Below are positions 22,313-33,165 of a DNA stretch of 64,000 nucleotides, piece by piece. The DNA is from Lactifluus volemus (lineage: Eukaryota > Basidiomycota > Agaricomycetes > Russulales > Russulaceae). A program made the translations under genes and the position numbers. The first letter of the stretch is position 1, and the number at the start of each line of letters is the position of its first letter. Under the pieces are notes generated by a model that saw nothing but the letters and a program-made list of their open reading frames with translations, had not been told where the DNA came from and did no database searches. Location of the stretch: positions 186,001 through 250,000 of the forward strand of contig WTXI01000029.1 of the NCBI GenBank assembly GCA_022376515.1, read 5' to 3'.

Positions 22313-23476
22313 GAACCTCGTAGAGACAGTGGGGTGAATATTTGGCCAGTAGAAAAGCAACGGCGACTGAGATAAACATAGGCAAAATCATGTCCTTCAG
22401 GAGCTTTTGAGCGCGTTTGGCGTTAGAGCTAAGGTTTTCATGATTCCTAACTCGGGTCGACGCCTGGGTCTACAACCTGGGCGCATGTAGATTCTTTACC
22501 GATCATCACGGGAGGAATGAAAAGGTACCCCACATCCTCAGGATCAACAATCGTCAGTGAATCTGCCCCCACAAGGCCCTTTCAACTCTGTCCTCGTCCT
22601 CGAGAGCTCTGCCGAGGTCATCGGCTGTCTGCAAAGCTATCAGTTCACATTAAATGCTGTGCGTGAGAACAGCCTTAACTCTAGTGCTGCCTTCGCAGCC
22701 CTGTTGTACTCCTTAGCCTATAGGTATCTCCTGAAGCCTCTCTTCTATTCGAGGCATTCCTTAGTCTCCCTCGCACCGACTAGGTCGAGTATGATAAAGT
22801 TCAAGAAGGTACCACTTACAGCATAATTCTGTCCCTCACTCTCCATGTCGCAAGCGCTGATCATGTACTCACGTTCTCTGGCTGAACTGAGGGCTTTGAT
22901 CAAGTCTTCGACCACTCCGTTTCTCCAGGCTGGACGGCAAACGATCGTTTATGAATTGCGACAATTTCCACGTCAAAACACTCAACACGTCGAGTGTAAG
23001 GTCAGTAGAAGCAGATTCGGAGCCCGACATAAAGCTAGAGAAAGTAGGAGCTGCGATCACAGGGTTGTGGATAAAAAGGTGGCTCAGTGGCGACTCGCGC
23101 GACATGATGCATGATGCGTGAGGACCAGCATCAGCGCAGCGCTGTCAGTGGTCAGTCTGTGGTCACATGACTCACATGTACGCCAAGTCACCTAAAAACA
23201 ATCTCATTATCGAAATTTCTATTTTAATACTGTACCAATCTTCAGGTCTTCATATTTGTGCGAAATTGTGTATTTGTTCCAATCTTGGTGTCGTTTTAGA
23301 TTAGCGGGGAAAAACTGTCATTTATGATTTGTCCTCACCGCTAGGATTGTTTGGGTCTAGTGCCTCGTGTTGGTCTAGGGCTTGCCTCACCTTCTCAGCA
23401 TGGCAGGTTGTCGCCATCAAGCTCCTGACACACTTACTCTGTAACTTCGTCGATATCTCAAGTTACTCACAAAGTC
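22313..23476. other. Unassigned segment replacing the 3' half of copy F
   Basis: From the break in copy F to the upstream flank of copy G there is no DUF6535 homology. The minus strand carries several short open blocks (for example 23105-22869 and the text ARENVSTXSACD-like around 22850) that could be exons of a spliced gene, but I cannot join them confidently or assign a family. 23200-23330 is AT-rich. Confidence 0.3.
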
Positions 23477-25983
23477 ATGGACGCACAGGGTATACCTGAG
23501 GAGAGGGTGGACACAAGTATGTTTTCCCTCACCCCAGTTTATCGCGTGAAATTTATCCTTGCATACAGGTGGAATCCACCAAGTTGATCAGCTAGCGCAT
23601 ATACAACCGTCAGAAGCGCACTATGGTGTCGGTGATAGCTCTGGGCCTCTCTTTACGATGTATGTCAAGATGGCAGAGGAAACAGACAACAAAATGACCA
23701 AACGGTGGCAAAAGGACGCTGACGGTATACTCATTTTTGTGAGTCGTTAGGAGTCTTTACTTCACAGTCCAGCGACCAACGTGATCGTTGTAGACTGGTT
23801 TATTTTCTGCTACCGTCGCAGTATTGGTCGCGGTATCAATCCAGGACCTCAGGCCAAACCCGCAAGACACCACCGCATTCTATCTTGGAAACATCTATCA
23901 GCTCCTAGCAGACCCAAACGTATCCCGTGCATCAATCCTTGCCACCCCTGCTCAACCACCTCCGTTCACTCCTCCAAAATATGCAATCTGGGTCAACTCT
24001 CTGTGGTTTTTGAGCCTGGTCATCGGTCTGACATGTGCCCTGCTGGCGACGTTGTTACAGCAATGGGCGCGTCGGCACCTCACGGTCACCCAGCTACCAC
24101 GATACAGTCCACACAAGCGGGCCCGGATTCGTGCCTTCTTTTCCGACGGCGTCGATCAGTTGTATCTCCCATTGGCGGTTGAGGCATTGCCCACCTTAAT
24201 ACACCTTTCCCTCTTCCTCTTCTTTTCAGGACTCCTTGTATATCTGTTCAACATCAACCACACCGTCTTCAATGTTGTGAGTTGGTGGGTCGGGCTTTCG
24301 GCAGGGGTATATGCATGCGTCACATTCATGCCAATATTCCGGAACGACAGCCCCTATTATGCACCACTTTCGTCGCTAGTGTGGTGCATTTATACTGGCA
24401 TATTGTATGCCTTCTTCCAAATCCTCTGGTTTCTCAGGAGGCGCCTTGTTCGCTTGTTTCACAGGCAAACCTTGATGTCCTTCGATGTCTGGAGAAGAAC
24501 ATATCGCGAGCGACTCTTGCGGGGTATTGTCAAGACAGCGCAGGACACAGCTACGAAGTTATCAGGGGAGATAGATGGCAATGTGTTGAAATGGACATTT
24601 GACGCTCTAGAGGAAGATCATGAACTGCAACAATTCTTTGATGGAATACCTGGCTTCTGTGACTCGAACGTGGTTGAAGATCCACGTGCCAGTCTCGCTA
24701 CTTTGGGAGAGCAGACTTTGGGGGATGCTCTCGGCAGATTTCTAGATCGTACTTTGTCATCAAATTCGGAGACCACCAAAGAAACACGAATAATGACCTG
24801 CGTGAAGGCCGTGGATACGGGACATCTACCCTATGCAGCTATCGGAGTCCTTCGTGGAGTTTTCGAGCGCGGCGGGGATGGGATATTGCGATCCGTCAAA
24901 ATTGGCCTCTCACTAAGGACCCAGCTCAATCGTATTGAACGCGGTTCCTCTCTGTGTACCCATGGGATTGTCGCCGGCATCATCGCAAGTGCACCCGAAC
25001 GCGCTAACCGTTGGAAGATGCTCGTTAAGGGCCAACTGGTCATATCGGAAGCTGTGCTCCGGGATTATCTTACGCATGGCGACAGCGTGTTGCTTGCCAA
25101 CTTGATCCACATTACTCGTCAATTCCTTCCCTCTAACCTCGGGGGTGATGCACAGATGGCTTCTGCGTTGCTATACATCCTCCCATCCATTTCCGAATTT
25201 AACATCAAAGATACTCTTCCTGCACTGCAACACGACTTTTGTGCTTTATGGAACGAAATCGCTTTACAGGCGCGCGAGAGTGGGTCTTATCGAATCTATA
25301 TCTCTATCCTGAAAGGCATTCGTCACCTTTACCTCGCCATACATGAAGGTACCAGTGCTTCTCCACTTGAATTCTCTGCGTCCACCAGAGACAGAGACCC
25401 CATTCTCTCGAATCCGTCATCGTATCCATCGTGCAGAATTACAAGTCACCGTCCCCATCCACACCCAGTGGCCGCCGTCGCTCCTCCCGCCAGGCGTGAT
25501 ACCTCTGCGTCAACGACGGACCATAGTCATATACAGCACGCCGTACTTCCGGTTACGCCGATCTCCGAATCTTCCCACCAATTCCCTGTCGATGTTGATA
25601 GCCACCGCCGTTCATCAGTCTCGTTCTACCCAGCCACCGCAGCTGCAACGCATGGTGTCGCCGACCCCCTTGTCCCCGTCATCTCGTCCACGGCCAACTC
25701 AATATCTGATTCTGTCTCCTCCCAACGCAACGCAGATCTCGGTGTTGTCCCTTACCCTTCCACGTCAGGCTCCTCCGCACCCCAAACTGGACAGGTGACC
25801 CCTGGTCGTGAATTGCTTCCCTCGACCTCCCTTGCGGCCTTCTCTCGTACTCGACAGCCTACCTCCAATTTGCGTTCAGATATCACAACGAACAGTCCAA
25901 CACGTAATTCGGACGAGAATTCCCTTGCTTCAGATTTGCCTCGAAGCCCCTCATCACCCTACCCAGAGAGCAGTGTTGGCTAG
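23477..25983 (+). CDS. DUF6535 copy G: full-length, second subtype
   Basis: Exons 23477-23516, 23569-23738 and 23794-25983 join in phase to 799 residues. Exon 3 opens TGLFSATVAVLVAVSIQDL, followed by DTTAFYLGNIYQLLADPNVS, the WVNSLWFLSLVIGLTCALLA helix and FNINHTVFNVVSWWVGLSAG. The body carries ALEEDHELQQFFDGIPGFC, SAPERANRWKMLVKGQL, DYLTHGDSVLLANLIHITRQ and LPALQHDFCALWNEI. The 3' tail of about 190 residues is rich in Ser, Pro and Thr. G and H resemble each other more than the B/C copies, for example in YRERLLRGIVKTAQD, and share upstream sequence. No disabling change is seen. Confidence 0.86.
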
Positions 25984-27460
25984 CCAGAGATACGGCCTGA
26001 TGTACGACACCAACATATTTGGTGTAATGTGTGACAAGTCAGGGGGCTTGCAAGTACATATGCTTTTCGGTGTTATTTAATTTGTCGGTTCCTTTCCTTG
26101 TTGACATATCCACCCATCCTTCTCACCATTTAACTGTCTCGTATTCCTCATGTACTACTCGATCGCTCGTTCGTTTCGTGATTTCTGCCCACCCTCTTAT
26201 CTATACGTTGTATGGAGAGCATTTGTTCTTTTCAGTTGTTCAGCACAGATAATGTTCACTTCGACCTGTTGCAAATGAGCTTATGCAATTCAGATACAGC
26301 ATCCTTTTGTAGTGTGGAAAATATATAGGATATTTGTAAACGGAGAACATATCTAGGTGCCAACCTGCTCGCGCGGATACGGAAAGAAGATATCAATCCG
26401 TATACCTTAGCAGCACAGACAAGGACGCGGACGGGAGAGAAGTATAATGGGGGGACGAAGCTTGAATGACAGAGACGCAGACGCACGTCGATTCGGGCGT
26501 GGGTGTATGCAACTGCTTGTGAGCACCTGGCGTCAGCCTCAACGCATGAGAGGCCTTTGCGAGACACGTCTCCGTGAGGCCCGTCGCGAGATGGCGCAAT
26601 AACGCCGTCAGCAGCGATATGGTGACCATGCTGAGCACGCCCCGCGCGTGTGTGGGTGTCTTCGGGCGCTATATGTGCCGCCTCGCTGATGTCCCCGTGC
26701 CCGCAACTGTGTCGAATGCATGCTGTGGCGTTTGAAGTCGTGGGTGGAGCAGTTCTCCAGTGAGACGCGCACGTCGGTTATCACTTGTGAGAGCGGAATC
26801 AAACCGCGCAGCGCGGCGTTTTCTTCAGGTGCAGTGGGTATGTACGTTCATACGTACTCGAGAGCCGTGCGGCTCGTGGTGGGGCCACGCGTCAGCGAGG
26901 GGGTCGCAGAGCTGGGCGAAGGTGTCTGTCGTGATTACCCTGGAGGGTCGCGAACTGAGGTAGACCTGCATATGATCGATCGATGAGCCACTCGGATAGG
27001 GCGAGGGCTGCCGATGCTTCTGAATGAAGCAGACGGTGGTGGTGATGAGGCAAGTGGGAGTAGTGCGTCGCACATGAACAGCAGGTCGGACTTGATGGTT
27101 CTGATGGGTACTACTTGTCTGAGCGTGTTGTATGTATGTGCCGTCCATGACTCGCTTGGTTGACAACTAACATACAGATGAATGCTAGGCATGTCAGAGC
27201 AAGGCGGCATCGAAGAGGAAAAAGACAGACCTGACGAAGTGACAAGCATCTACACCATAGCTGTCAGGGTCAAAGCTGGGTCTGTAACTTACGCGAGCTT
27301 CAAGTTGAGAAACATATATGGAGCCCTGAAGGGAACAGGATAGCCTGTGAGCGGGTGATCCCCAATTCACCTAAGCAAATTATACTCGTCTAACATTGGT
27401 TGATTAACGTACAGAGGAAGCAGCGGTGCTTGGGGCAGAATCAGTGTGTGTAAACCCTAA
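25984..27460. other. Spacer with possible spliced minus-strand gene, unidentified
   Basis: 26250-27300 has higher GC and long open blocks on the minus strand (around 27250-26935, 26802-26608 and 26638-26393) separated by plausible GT..AG segments. One block reads NTLRQVVPIRTIKSDLLFMC and another EENAALRGLIPLSQVITDV. They suggest a real spliced gene, but I could not build one consistent model or recognise a family. Confidence 0.3.
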
Positions 27461-27475
27461 CCCTAATAGAGCTCG
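27458..27475 (+). repeat. Interstitial telomere-like motif
   Basis: Two to three units of CCCTAA (AAACCCTAACCCTAAT). It is too short to be a former telomere end with confidence; it may be a chance match or a repair scar. Confidence 0.4.
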
Positions 27476-27855
27476 AGCAAACACGCGCATAAATACGTTA
27501 TGATTACGTTAAAATCTCTATTTCCATTTATTTTAATGAGTTTACAATTTTGTAGGCCCCATCCCCGATTTTGTACTGTCCTCAACTCATGTTTGTTGCC
27601 AGCAAATTGACTGTTCTGCAACGTGGTCTCATTTGAGGTCAGCGCGGTAACAAGTGGCACACATGCCATTTATGTACTTCCCGCTGCGTTGTGGTTCTGA
27701 ACGCTTGAGGGCTAAAACACCGGTTCTAGGGCTCTGCCGGGATTCTTGCCTCACCTTCTCAACGTGGCAGGTTGTTGCCAAAGGTGAGGTCCACTTCAAG
27801 CTCTTGAAATACATATGTACAACTTCCGCACCTCACTCATTTTGTAACCCCTTCG

Positions 27856-30574
27856 ATGTCCCAAGCTGCTCACGAAGCCCTCGACATACACGGTGTACCT
27901 GGGGAGAGGATAGATACAAGTATGGTTTCACTCACCCGAGTTATTCAGTGATATTCATCCTAGCACACAGGTGGAAACCGCCATGCCGCTCACCTGGTAC
28001 ATGCACAGCCATTACAAGAGCACTATCATGTTAGTGATGGCTCAGGACCGCTCTTTACCATGTACGTCAAGATGGCAGAGGAAGAGGACAATAAAATGAC
28101 CGAACGGTGGCAAAAGGACGCTGACGGCGTACTTATTTTTGTGAGTCATTCATTATGACTGTACAGTGCGGCAGCCGACGTAAACATTGTAGACTGGTTT
28201 ATTCTCCGCTGCCCTCGCGGTATTGGTCGCAGTGTCAATCCAGGACCTCAGGCCAAGTTCGCAGAATGTCTTCTCATTCTATCTTGGGAACATCTATCAG
28301 CTTCTAGCAGACCCGAACATATCTCGTGCATCAATCCTTGCCACCCCCGTTCAACCACCCCCGTTCACTCCTCCAAAATATGCAATCTGGGTCAACTCGC
28401 TCTGGTTTTTGAGCTTGGCCATCAATCTTACATGTGCCCTGCTCGCGACGTCGTTACAACAGTGGGCGCGTCGGCACCTCACAATCACCCAGCTACCACG
28501 ATACAGTCCACACAAGCGGGCGAGGATCCGTGCCCTTTTCTCTGACGGCGTCGATAAATTATACGTCCCATGGGCGGTAGAAGCATTGCCCACCTTGAAA
28601 CATCTTTCCCTCTTCCTCTTCTTTTCCGGACTCCTTATTTATTTGTTCAACATCGACCCCATCGTGTTCAACGTTGTGGTTTGGTGGGTCGGGCTTTCGG
28701 CAGGGGTATATGTATGCATCACGTTCATGCCCATCTTCCGGCACGACAGCCCTTACTATGCACCGCTTTCTTCGCCAGTGTGGTACCTTTATACTGGCAT
28801 ATTGTATGCCTTCTTCCAAATCCTCTGGTTTCTCAGGAGGCGCCTTGTTCGCGTGTTTAGCACACAGACTTTGGTTTCCTTCGATGTCTGGAGGAGAACC
28901 TATCGCGAACGACTCGTGCGAGGTATTGTCAAGACAGCCCAGGACAGCGCCTCAAAGTTATCAGGGGAAATAGACGGCAATGTGCTGAAATGGACATTTG
29001 ACGCTCTAGAGGAAGATCATGAATTGCAACACTTCTTTGATGGAATACCTGGCTTCTGTGACTCGAAAGTAGTTGATGACCCACGAGCCAGTCTCGCTAC
29101 ACTCGGAGAATTTACTTTGGGGGATGCCTTGAGCAGATTTCTAGAACGCACCTGGGCGTCAAATTCGGAGACCATCAAAGAAAGGCGGGTCATGACTTGC
29201 GTGAAGGCCGCGGATACGGGACATCTACCCTATGCAGCTAATGGAGTCCTTCGGGGCATTTTCGAGCGCGGCGTGGATGGAGTATTGCGATCCGTTAAAC
29301 TAGGCCACTCACTACGGAGCCAGCTCAATCATGATCATATCGAACGTGGCTCCTCTCTGTGTGCACAAGGGATAGTTGCTGGTATCATCGCAAATGTACA
29401 CGAACACGACCACCGTTGGAAAATGCTCGTCAAGGACCAATTTGGCATATCGGAAGCTACGCTCCGGGATTATCTTATACATGGTGACAGCGTGTTACTC
29501 GCAAACTTGATCCACATCACTCGTCAATTCCTCCCTTCTTATCTCGGGGGTGACGCATGGATGGCTTCTGCGTTACTATACATCCTCCCATCCGTTTCCA
29601 AATTCAACATTAAAAATGCTCTTCCTGCACTACAGCACGACTTTTGTGCCTTGTGGAACGAAATCGCCCTTGAGGCAGGCAAGAGTGGATCTTATAGAAT
29701 TCCAATCTCTATCCTTAGAAACATTCGTCATCATTACATCGCCTTACATGAAGGTACCGATGCTGCCCCAACTGAATTCTCCGCCTCCACCCAAGATCGC
29801 GACTCGGTTTTATTCAGGTCATCCTCGTACCCATCGTGCAACATTACGAGTCACCATATCTATGTTCCACATCCCGAAGCTACTCTTACCGCTACCACTC
29901 CTTCCTCCAGGCGTCACCCATCATCTTTGCCTGCTTTAACGACAAATCATAACCATCTACACCACTCCATACTTCCGGCTACGCCAATCACCGATTCTTC
30001 CCGCCTTGCCCCTCCTGCAGATGTTAGAAAGCACCGCCGTCCGTCATTTTCGCCCTACCCAACTACTCCAGTTGCAACACAAGGTACCGCAGATTGCCTC
30101 GGGCCAACTATCTCCTCCTCGGGCAACTCAAAACCAGATTTTGACCCTCGTCCCACTCGGGCAGCTTCGACATCTACCCCTCAGCCTCCCTTCCCACCTC
30201 GTTCTATCCGTACTGTCCCTTCTCAGCACAACGCAGATCTCAGCGTTGTCCTTTCCTCCGTTATACCTGGCGTATCATCTTCATCGCTTTCAATCCCGGT
30301 TCCTACCAATTCGCTTCCTGCTGACCTACAGTCCACGGTAGATTCCTCCGGCGCACCTCGAACTGGAAAATTGGCCCCAGGTCGTGGACTCGGAGCACTC
30401 CCCTCTACTTCTGCTGCAACCTCTTCTCTTTCTTCAAATCATACCTCCATTTTACGCTTAGATATAGCAACGAACGGTGCAGCACCCAATACGGACGAAA
30501 CTTCACTTGCTTCAGACGTGCCTAATAACATGGAGGCCCCTCATCACGGCCACCCAGCTAGCGGTGGTCGTTAG
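27856..30574 (+). CDS. DUF6535 copy H: full-length, second subtype
   Basis: Exons 27856-27919, 27971-28140 and 28193-30574 join in phase to 871 residues. It is the closest relative of G: the membrane domain and body align almost throughout (IYQLLADPNISRASILATPV, WVNSLWFLSLAINLTCALLA, ALEEDHELQHFFDGIPGFC, DYLIHGDSVLLANLIHITRQ). The tail is about 70 residues longer and differs in sequence, with many Ser, Pro and Thr residues and the text SLPADLQSTVDSSGAP. Exon 1 reads MSQAAHEALDIHGVPGERID. The pair G/H therefore shows conserved body and divergent tail between tandem neighbours. Confidence 0.87.
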
Positions 30575-31976
30575 CCAGAGATATACGACGCCAGCACATC
30601 GGGAACGAAATGGCCCTAATGAAAATTGGTATGTTTTGGCTATCGTGTCTTTGAGGTGTATCAAGGCTCAGGGCACCCGCAGATGTTGAAATCCATTCTG
30701 GAGCGGGCTCGCAAATCCGTATACTTCTACACGTTACCAAACATATCGATTCCCAACTCGGCTGGACTGGGGTCACGTCTCCACCTGCCTTTCAACTTAT
30801 CGCCGGTCCTTTTTTGCACGTGCATCTCTTGTATTCCTTACCGCACCATACATAGAACTGTAAAATCCGAGAGTGTTTCCAGAAAACTCAAACTGACATT
30901 TGTTGACTTTCTTTACCTTCGCGCAGGGATGGAGAGAAAATGAATGATTATGCGTTATGGGAATACCGTTGGTTCACAACTTCACACAGCACGCACCACG
31001 TAATGGCACTTTCGGACGAGGCATGGCACGCTTGCGTCAATTCTCACCCCGTGTGCCTTCATAAGCGACGACTTTGTAAAGAAATTGGAACTTCGATCAT
31101 GCCAGACGTTAGCTTGAGAGCTCGTCAAGCGCCACACGAATGCTGAGTCAGCAACCCCAATTCAAATTGGACACGTGATGTCGGACGAAAGTGATTCTTT
31201 TTGGAGCGTGGTGTACAGTATCCCCCCTATTACGATTACATTTCAATAAGCGTCCAAGCTCGCAAAATTATGGAACAGAGTATGCTAGGGCGAGGGTCTA
31301 CGATGTACCATGTCATCTACTGTAAAGTCCAATACTTAGGGAGCGCGATGCCTGCGTGCTCTCCTAATAACGAGTGTAGAAGGGATAAAAGGAATGAGTT
31401 TGGAATTCGGTGGACAGAACGCTCAACCACGTGTCGAATTTGCGTGAATGTCTTGTGAGCGCATGAGATTATTATAGTAATGTGACGCATGCGTCTCGAC
31501 ACGCACCTTTTATTATGCAATGACACATGCTGGGTATGAACAGGTCGGCTGATGTTGACGGTCGATGGGCTGGCCAGCGGTTGTCACGGAATCATCATAT
31601 GCAGATTTGCTCGAAGTGAGACAAGTTGTTAAATTGTCAAGGCTTGTGAATTCGTCCATGGTATCGATGTGCAAAGAAGGAGATAGTGGTGTGGTGGTGT
31701 GGTATGGCAGTTTACGAGGCGAATGAAGGGGTATTTATAGTGTAGTTCGCGACTGAGTCACCACCTGTGTTCCATTCCATTTTCAATGGACCTGCTAGGT
31801 TACGAAGGCGGTACAAAAAGAACAGTTGTCGCGGATGTTTCTGTACTTGTAGGACAATGCAGCATGCGGAACTGAATGGCAATTGTTTGTGGCGACAATA
31901 AATCAGTTACGTAATCACATTCACCTCTCCGCCCGCTTGCACAGGCTATACACCGAATTGCCCATGGACTCATTGT
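30575..31976. other. Spacer without supported gene
   Basis: Short open frames on both strands have no family features. The sequence is AT-leaning; GACACGTGATG occurs at 31169. Nothing further can be said. Confidence 0.35.
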
Positions 31977-32405
31977 ATGTCAATCTGCGTCAAGGCCTTG
32001 ACTTCACCAAAACTCCTCCAAACCATCGCTATTCAAGACTTTATTACTCAGGTCTGGAGCAATGTAGACACGGACTGCCGTACTTTGAGCGAAGCCTATG
32101 AGTGCACAGGGAATTGGACCCAAGGTCTCCACGGTAACTAAAACATCATTTTATTGTTATGTCTCATTCACCCCGTTCTTCTTGATCTCTATGTATACTT
32201 CCGATCCGCAGCAGTTAAAACCCGTGATCCGGCCCGCCATGTTCTCGTGCAATTTCCCCTCCCGTATATCGCCACCGCCAAGCAATGCATTCGAACCCGC
32301 ACAGGTCTACATCGTCCGGATGGGACTTTCGTGATTCATGAACATCATCGGGTGATTGTTCCAGGCCATTTCACCTTAGGTCGAGGATCTCCACCCGAGG
32401 AATGA
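31977..32405 (+). CDS. Small spliced gene, 116 residues, unrecognised
   Basis: Exons 31977-32133 and 32212-32405 join in phase across a 78-nt GT..AG intron. The product begins MSICVKALTSPKLLQTIAIQ, contains ITQVWSNVDTDCRTLSEAYE and ends in a His/Arg-rich segment with IHEHHRVIVPGHFTLGRGS. There is no signal peptide or membrane helix. The clean splice and the change of frame across it argue for a real gene, or for a fragment of a larger one whose 5' part has gone. I recognise no family. It lies between copies H and I of the DUF6535 array. Confidence 0.35.
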
Positions 32406-33165
32406 CAATACTCCCGCACAGCCCGCTCTGAAGCATGACCGGCATGGTAAAGGCCCTCACGCTCGATAATGCGCACATGTCGTCATTAGGTCACAGCGTC
32501 GACTGCGCATCTGGCTTTAGGTAACAGGATCATGGAACCCCTCACGTTGGTTAATCATGTGAGACCTGGGAATACAAGAAAAAGAGAGAAGGGCGGGCCA
32601 AGTATGTGTGGGGACAGTGTCAGAGTCGGCCTCTGAAAAGTCATTTGTGGATATGCCAGAATGTATGCGCTCTTTTTTCATCCTAATTCTCGTCTGCGCC
32701 AACCGTAGTTCAGCGTTTGATCTGTGACGTAGAATGTGCGAGGAACCATCCTTTCGTATTTTCCGGCAACACAAAGCGCAGTTATCTCTCTCACAATACC
32801 CTGGTCAACCTACGTTTTGACTCCCGGATGGCCTTGAACGTCGGAGCGCTCGGTGATGGCGTCAATTCCGATTCCGCCCTCTAATGATGTTAGTCCCTGA
32901 CATACCGAAAATCACTGTCGAAAGAAAAAATTGGCGGTTTATGAACATGAACGTGACCACTGCATGACCTAGTTAGACCCTTTGTATGTTCATTAGACGC
33001 AAAATTGTTTATGGGGAATACACACCCGTCTGCCAAGGCTATTGCCTATGATAGCGGCACCGACCAAATCCGGCAGTGTGAGACTAATTTCGGGGTAGCG
33101 CGCGGGTACGAACGCCGCGGCTTTCTGCCTCCGTTCCTCATCAGGCCTCATACTATAATTCCCTG
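32406..33165. other. Spacer upstream of copy I
   Basis: No gene is supported. A minus-strand frame at 32517-32774 lacks any recognisable feature. Confidence 0.35.
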
